Both the position numbers and the translations under genes were made by a program. A stretch of 64,000 nt of DNA, taken from the NCBI GenBank assembly GCA_034508935.3, contig CM067444.1:75954367-76018366 (forward strand), read 5' to 3'. Below, one piece after another: positions 61,361 through 64,000 of this stretch (positions are counted from its first letter, which is position 1; each line of letters starts with the position of its first letter). The notes under the pieces were generated by a model. The model was not told the origin of the DNA. It did not search any database and saw only the letters and a program-made list of their open reading frames with translations. This DNA comes from Berghia stephanieae. Lineage: Eukaryota; Mollusca; Gastropoda; Nudibranchia; Aeolidiidae.

Positions 61361-61943
61361 GGTGGTGCAGTTGTGTATGAAGGAAGAAAAAGAGAAAGAT
61401 TTAACAATCACAGTCTTAAGGGAAAAAAACTTCCGCTGAGAGCCGTCAATCACCTTTCGAAGAAAAACAATTTCGCATTATTTTTTTCCGGTCTTTTAAA
61501 CGGAAAACAAACAAACTCTAGGGAGATTTGCGTGTGCGTCAGGAGCAAATTAGAGAGAAATGGCCCTGTCTGACTACCTGTGTGTTCGACAACTCACAAC
61601 ACTGTCACCCCTATCTCTCCCGTCTGTGGACAGTAGGCAGTGAATACATCCAAGTCTAGCGGAGTGTGTAAGTGGAACGATAACAAACCTAGCTGACTAG
61701 TTTGTTATGTATTGGACTCGACAAATAAAAAGTTTCTTTTTTCTTTAAAGTTGGCATTCGAAATGGAATAAAAAATTTTTTTTACGCGTGAAATAAAACT
61801 TTTATTTTCTTTTGTGTTGGTTCTGTTTTTTGACATTAAAAATTTTATTTTTATTTTTTAAATGTCAGCACTTAACAGAAGATATCGAGCAAAATCGTAG
61901 TCGTAAATTCAACAATTGTCGGAAGATTTACAGGCCTGAATAT

Positions 61944-62309
61944 CATAGCTGCCAACCCACCAAGCTTATTAAGAGGGAGTTTTGGTCAGAAAATCAGGGA
62001 GATTCAGAAAAAATCAGGGAGATACATAAATGTATAAATCTACATTTCAAAAGAAAAAAAGACAAACAATCTCCGTCCATGAATGTCTCAGGCAACTACT
62101 AATTAACTAAACATACTTGATATCAAGATACACTATGACTTGAAACAGTTTTAGAATGACCAACAATTAAAAGTTTTTTAAAATGATTTAAGTAGTATTT
62201 ACAAAGCTTTTTACATCTGCACAATAATGCGGGAGATCAGTGTGACGGGCGAGAGACGAACTAAAAATCCGGGAGTCTCCCGCAATTTCCGGTAGGATTG
62301 GCAGCTATG
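61944..62309. mobile_element. 366-bp TIR element, hAT-like
   Basis: Left CATAGCTGCCAACCC and right GGATTGGCAGCTATG are inverted repeats with one mismatch. Flanks TGAATAT (61937-61943) and GGAATAT (62310-62316) differ by one base and may be an old target duplication. Internal AAATCAGGGAGAT is directly repeated. No transposase is encoded. The superfamily is a guess. Confidence 0.6.
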
Positions 62310-62398
62310 GGAATATATTTACATATATTGCCCACACCTCAGTACTGCGACAACATAAGAAAATGAAGTTGTAGTCTCTGTGATTGGAATGACGTTTT

Positions 62399-62411
62399 GG
62401 GGGGGGGGGGG
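62399..62411. repeat. poly(G) tract, 13 bp
   Basis: Pure G run next to a segment that partly resembles 58435-58505 (CGTGGTCT and GGCTAGGGACACCA motifs). Confidence 0.8.
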
Positions 62412-64000
62412 TTGAAAGTCCAAAATCGTGGTCTCTCTATCCAAAGCGCGCCATTTGAACTTATGAAGATCAAAATCATTGTCTCTCTTGCTAAAACTGA
62501 AAACTGGCCAACTTGGCTAGGGACACCATGAGTGTGGTCTCCTGAGGTCCTGAGCCAAGTAAACAATCCTACTTTTTACTCCCTAAAAAAAATGAAAAAG
62601 TAAAAGTTATCTTTGTGATTGTGTGCCCGCTTATAAACCCTGACTCCATAAACAGTACAGAGTACAAAAATTCTTTATCTACATGCCAAGAACATAATTC
62701 CACCTTAGCCTTAGTAAGTAGGACCAATCAGTAGTAGGCCAGTCTATGACTAATGACATGATTGTTACCATCAACGCAACCCTGAGGTACTGAGTTACTG
62801 GTTAGTAAGATTAAGAGGCTCAAATCTTGCTAGACATAATACAATAAGTCAATAAGATTACTCGAATGTAATAAACAATGTCAATTAGAAAGCTTACTTA
62901 TCCAGTTCCCATTGACAGTACATGGGCCATGGTGGTGTCTCAGACTTAGGGCATGACGCTGATTGTGAGTGTTGCAGCAGACATGTGTTGTGAAAGAATC
63001 GAAGAACTCGTAAAAGCTCAAATTCTCCTGAAAGAATTTATGACCTAGGCAAGGCGAAAGAAATTCTTTCAATCATATAGTTCTCTTGATGAACTGCTCA
63101 GCTAAAGTAAAGTATCCTTCGAACGCGATATGTATAACCCAATCCTCTCTCCCACGCGCGAAATCACAAAGCCGTCTTTCTTCCCTTTTCTTTATCTTTG
63201 TCTTCACCGTTGATTCAACACTGCTCCTTTTGTTGGTTTGATGAAATGATGTCCCTCCGAAAAAACAATCTTCATGACTGCCTCTACGGTTTATCAAAAT
63301 CAAAATATCTTGAAAACATAATCCGGTAATGTGAATGTATCAAAAATCACTGATTTCGGCGACAGATTCTTTGAGAAACAAAGTCCTTTGTGTTCTTAGC
63401 GCGACGGTCGCCATGATGAATCCTTCTTTCATACGTGATATGGATTGTGCACACTTTAGCAATGTGTTCATTTTGGGAATAACAGATCAAATGAGGACAA
63501 AAGAATCATTTAACCTGAAAATCTCTAAACAGATCGCTTTCGTTAAAACCTGCAGAAGAAAATAAACATGTATGTAAATGGTCAAATAAACGAGTAAGAA
63601 GTGAAGTTAATTTTTTCCTATTCCGGAGCGATAATGTTAATGTGTATAAAAATTGCAATGACGTAATTCCTATACGGTGTATTTGTGTCCTAAAACGGGG
63701 CAAAATCACTATTTTCCTAACAAAACAGCTGTCTTCCCCTCTACGAGCTCTCTGCGCAAGCGCTGACCTTGTACGATGTAAACAAACCAGAATCATAACA
63801 AAATAAGTTTCTAAGCGTTTTCCCGATTAAAAATGAAAAGTTACATAGGATGGCAATTATTTTCTTGTTCCTACTTCATGTGCTTCACATACTCACCAAA
63901 ACCAAAAGCATTAATGGCGTTGGAGTGGTAGAATTAGCTTCAATTTGCTTGTTCACTTTCAATGTTGACAATCCGTCTGCTTTGACCCTACGTCAGCTAG
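62412..64000. other. no gene recognised; possible promoter-side DNA
   Basis: More CpG-containing and less AT-rich near 63120-63790 than the desert. This would suit a promoter or first exon, but I cannot place one. Confidence 0.35.

Overview
The window looks like nuclear DNA from an invertebrate animal. It is AT-rich, its genes have short exons with GT-AG introns, and it is crowded with tRNA-derived SINEs, small inverted-repeat elements, LINE pieces and microsatellites. A marine deuterostome such as an echinoderm is my guess from the style of the SINEs; the phylum is not settled. No bacterial, CRISPR, rRNA or functional tRNA features were seen, and no virus-like element was recognised.

Two host genes are clear, both on the minus strand. 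(1) 11418-13392 holds the first two coding exons of an SLC16 monocarboxylate-transporter-family protein closest to the MCT8/MCT10 group. The C-terminal half is not found in the remaining 11.4 kb and must lie beyond position 1 or be interrupted by a very long intron. (2) 48533-56312 holds a complete seven-exon coding sequence (401 codons plus stop) for a KCTD-type (T1-like BTB) protein. It has a Pro/Gly-rich N-terminus, a His/Asn-rich stretch, a small Cys motif, a long charged coiled coil and a C-terminal BTB domain. A possible unrecognised terminal exon lies on the plus strand at 18848-19095.

Layout: 1-11.4 kb is repeat-rich DNA downstream of the transporter exons: tRNA-Pro-like and tRNA-Val-like SINEs, a LINE nested in another repeat, a 703-bp inverted-repeat element and many microsatellites. 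11.4-13.4 kb is the transporter. 13.4-27 kb is intergenic, with nested MITEs, a foldback element with a perfect 8-bp target duplication, and a Tc1/mariner transposase relic. 27.4-37.6 kb is dominated by a family of about 0.5-kb elements, here called family B, which behave like retroposons: 10-13 bp target duplications, 5' truncation, an A-rich tail and conserved terminal hairpins. 37.6-48.5 kb is AT-rich and nearly feature-free; part may be 3' untranslated sequence of the KCTD-type gene. 48.5-56.3 kb is that gene, whose introns carry one SINE and one family B copy. 56.3-64 kb is its upstream region with a GGT-rich minisatellite, a GAA microsatellite and another inverted-repeat element.

The most interesting material is the repeat biology. 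Family B and its sister B' share a loop but have different, still self-complementary stems. All twelve clear copies point the same way. Two interrupted copies of another repeat (family C) serve as each other's empty insertion sites. A structured module (family D) recurs and carries a perfect TGACGTCA site in four of its five clear copies.
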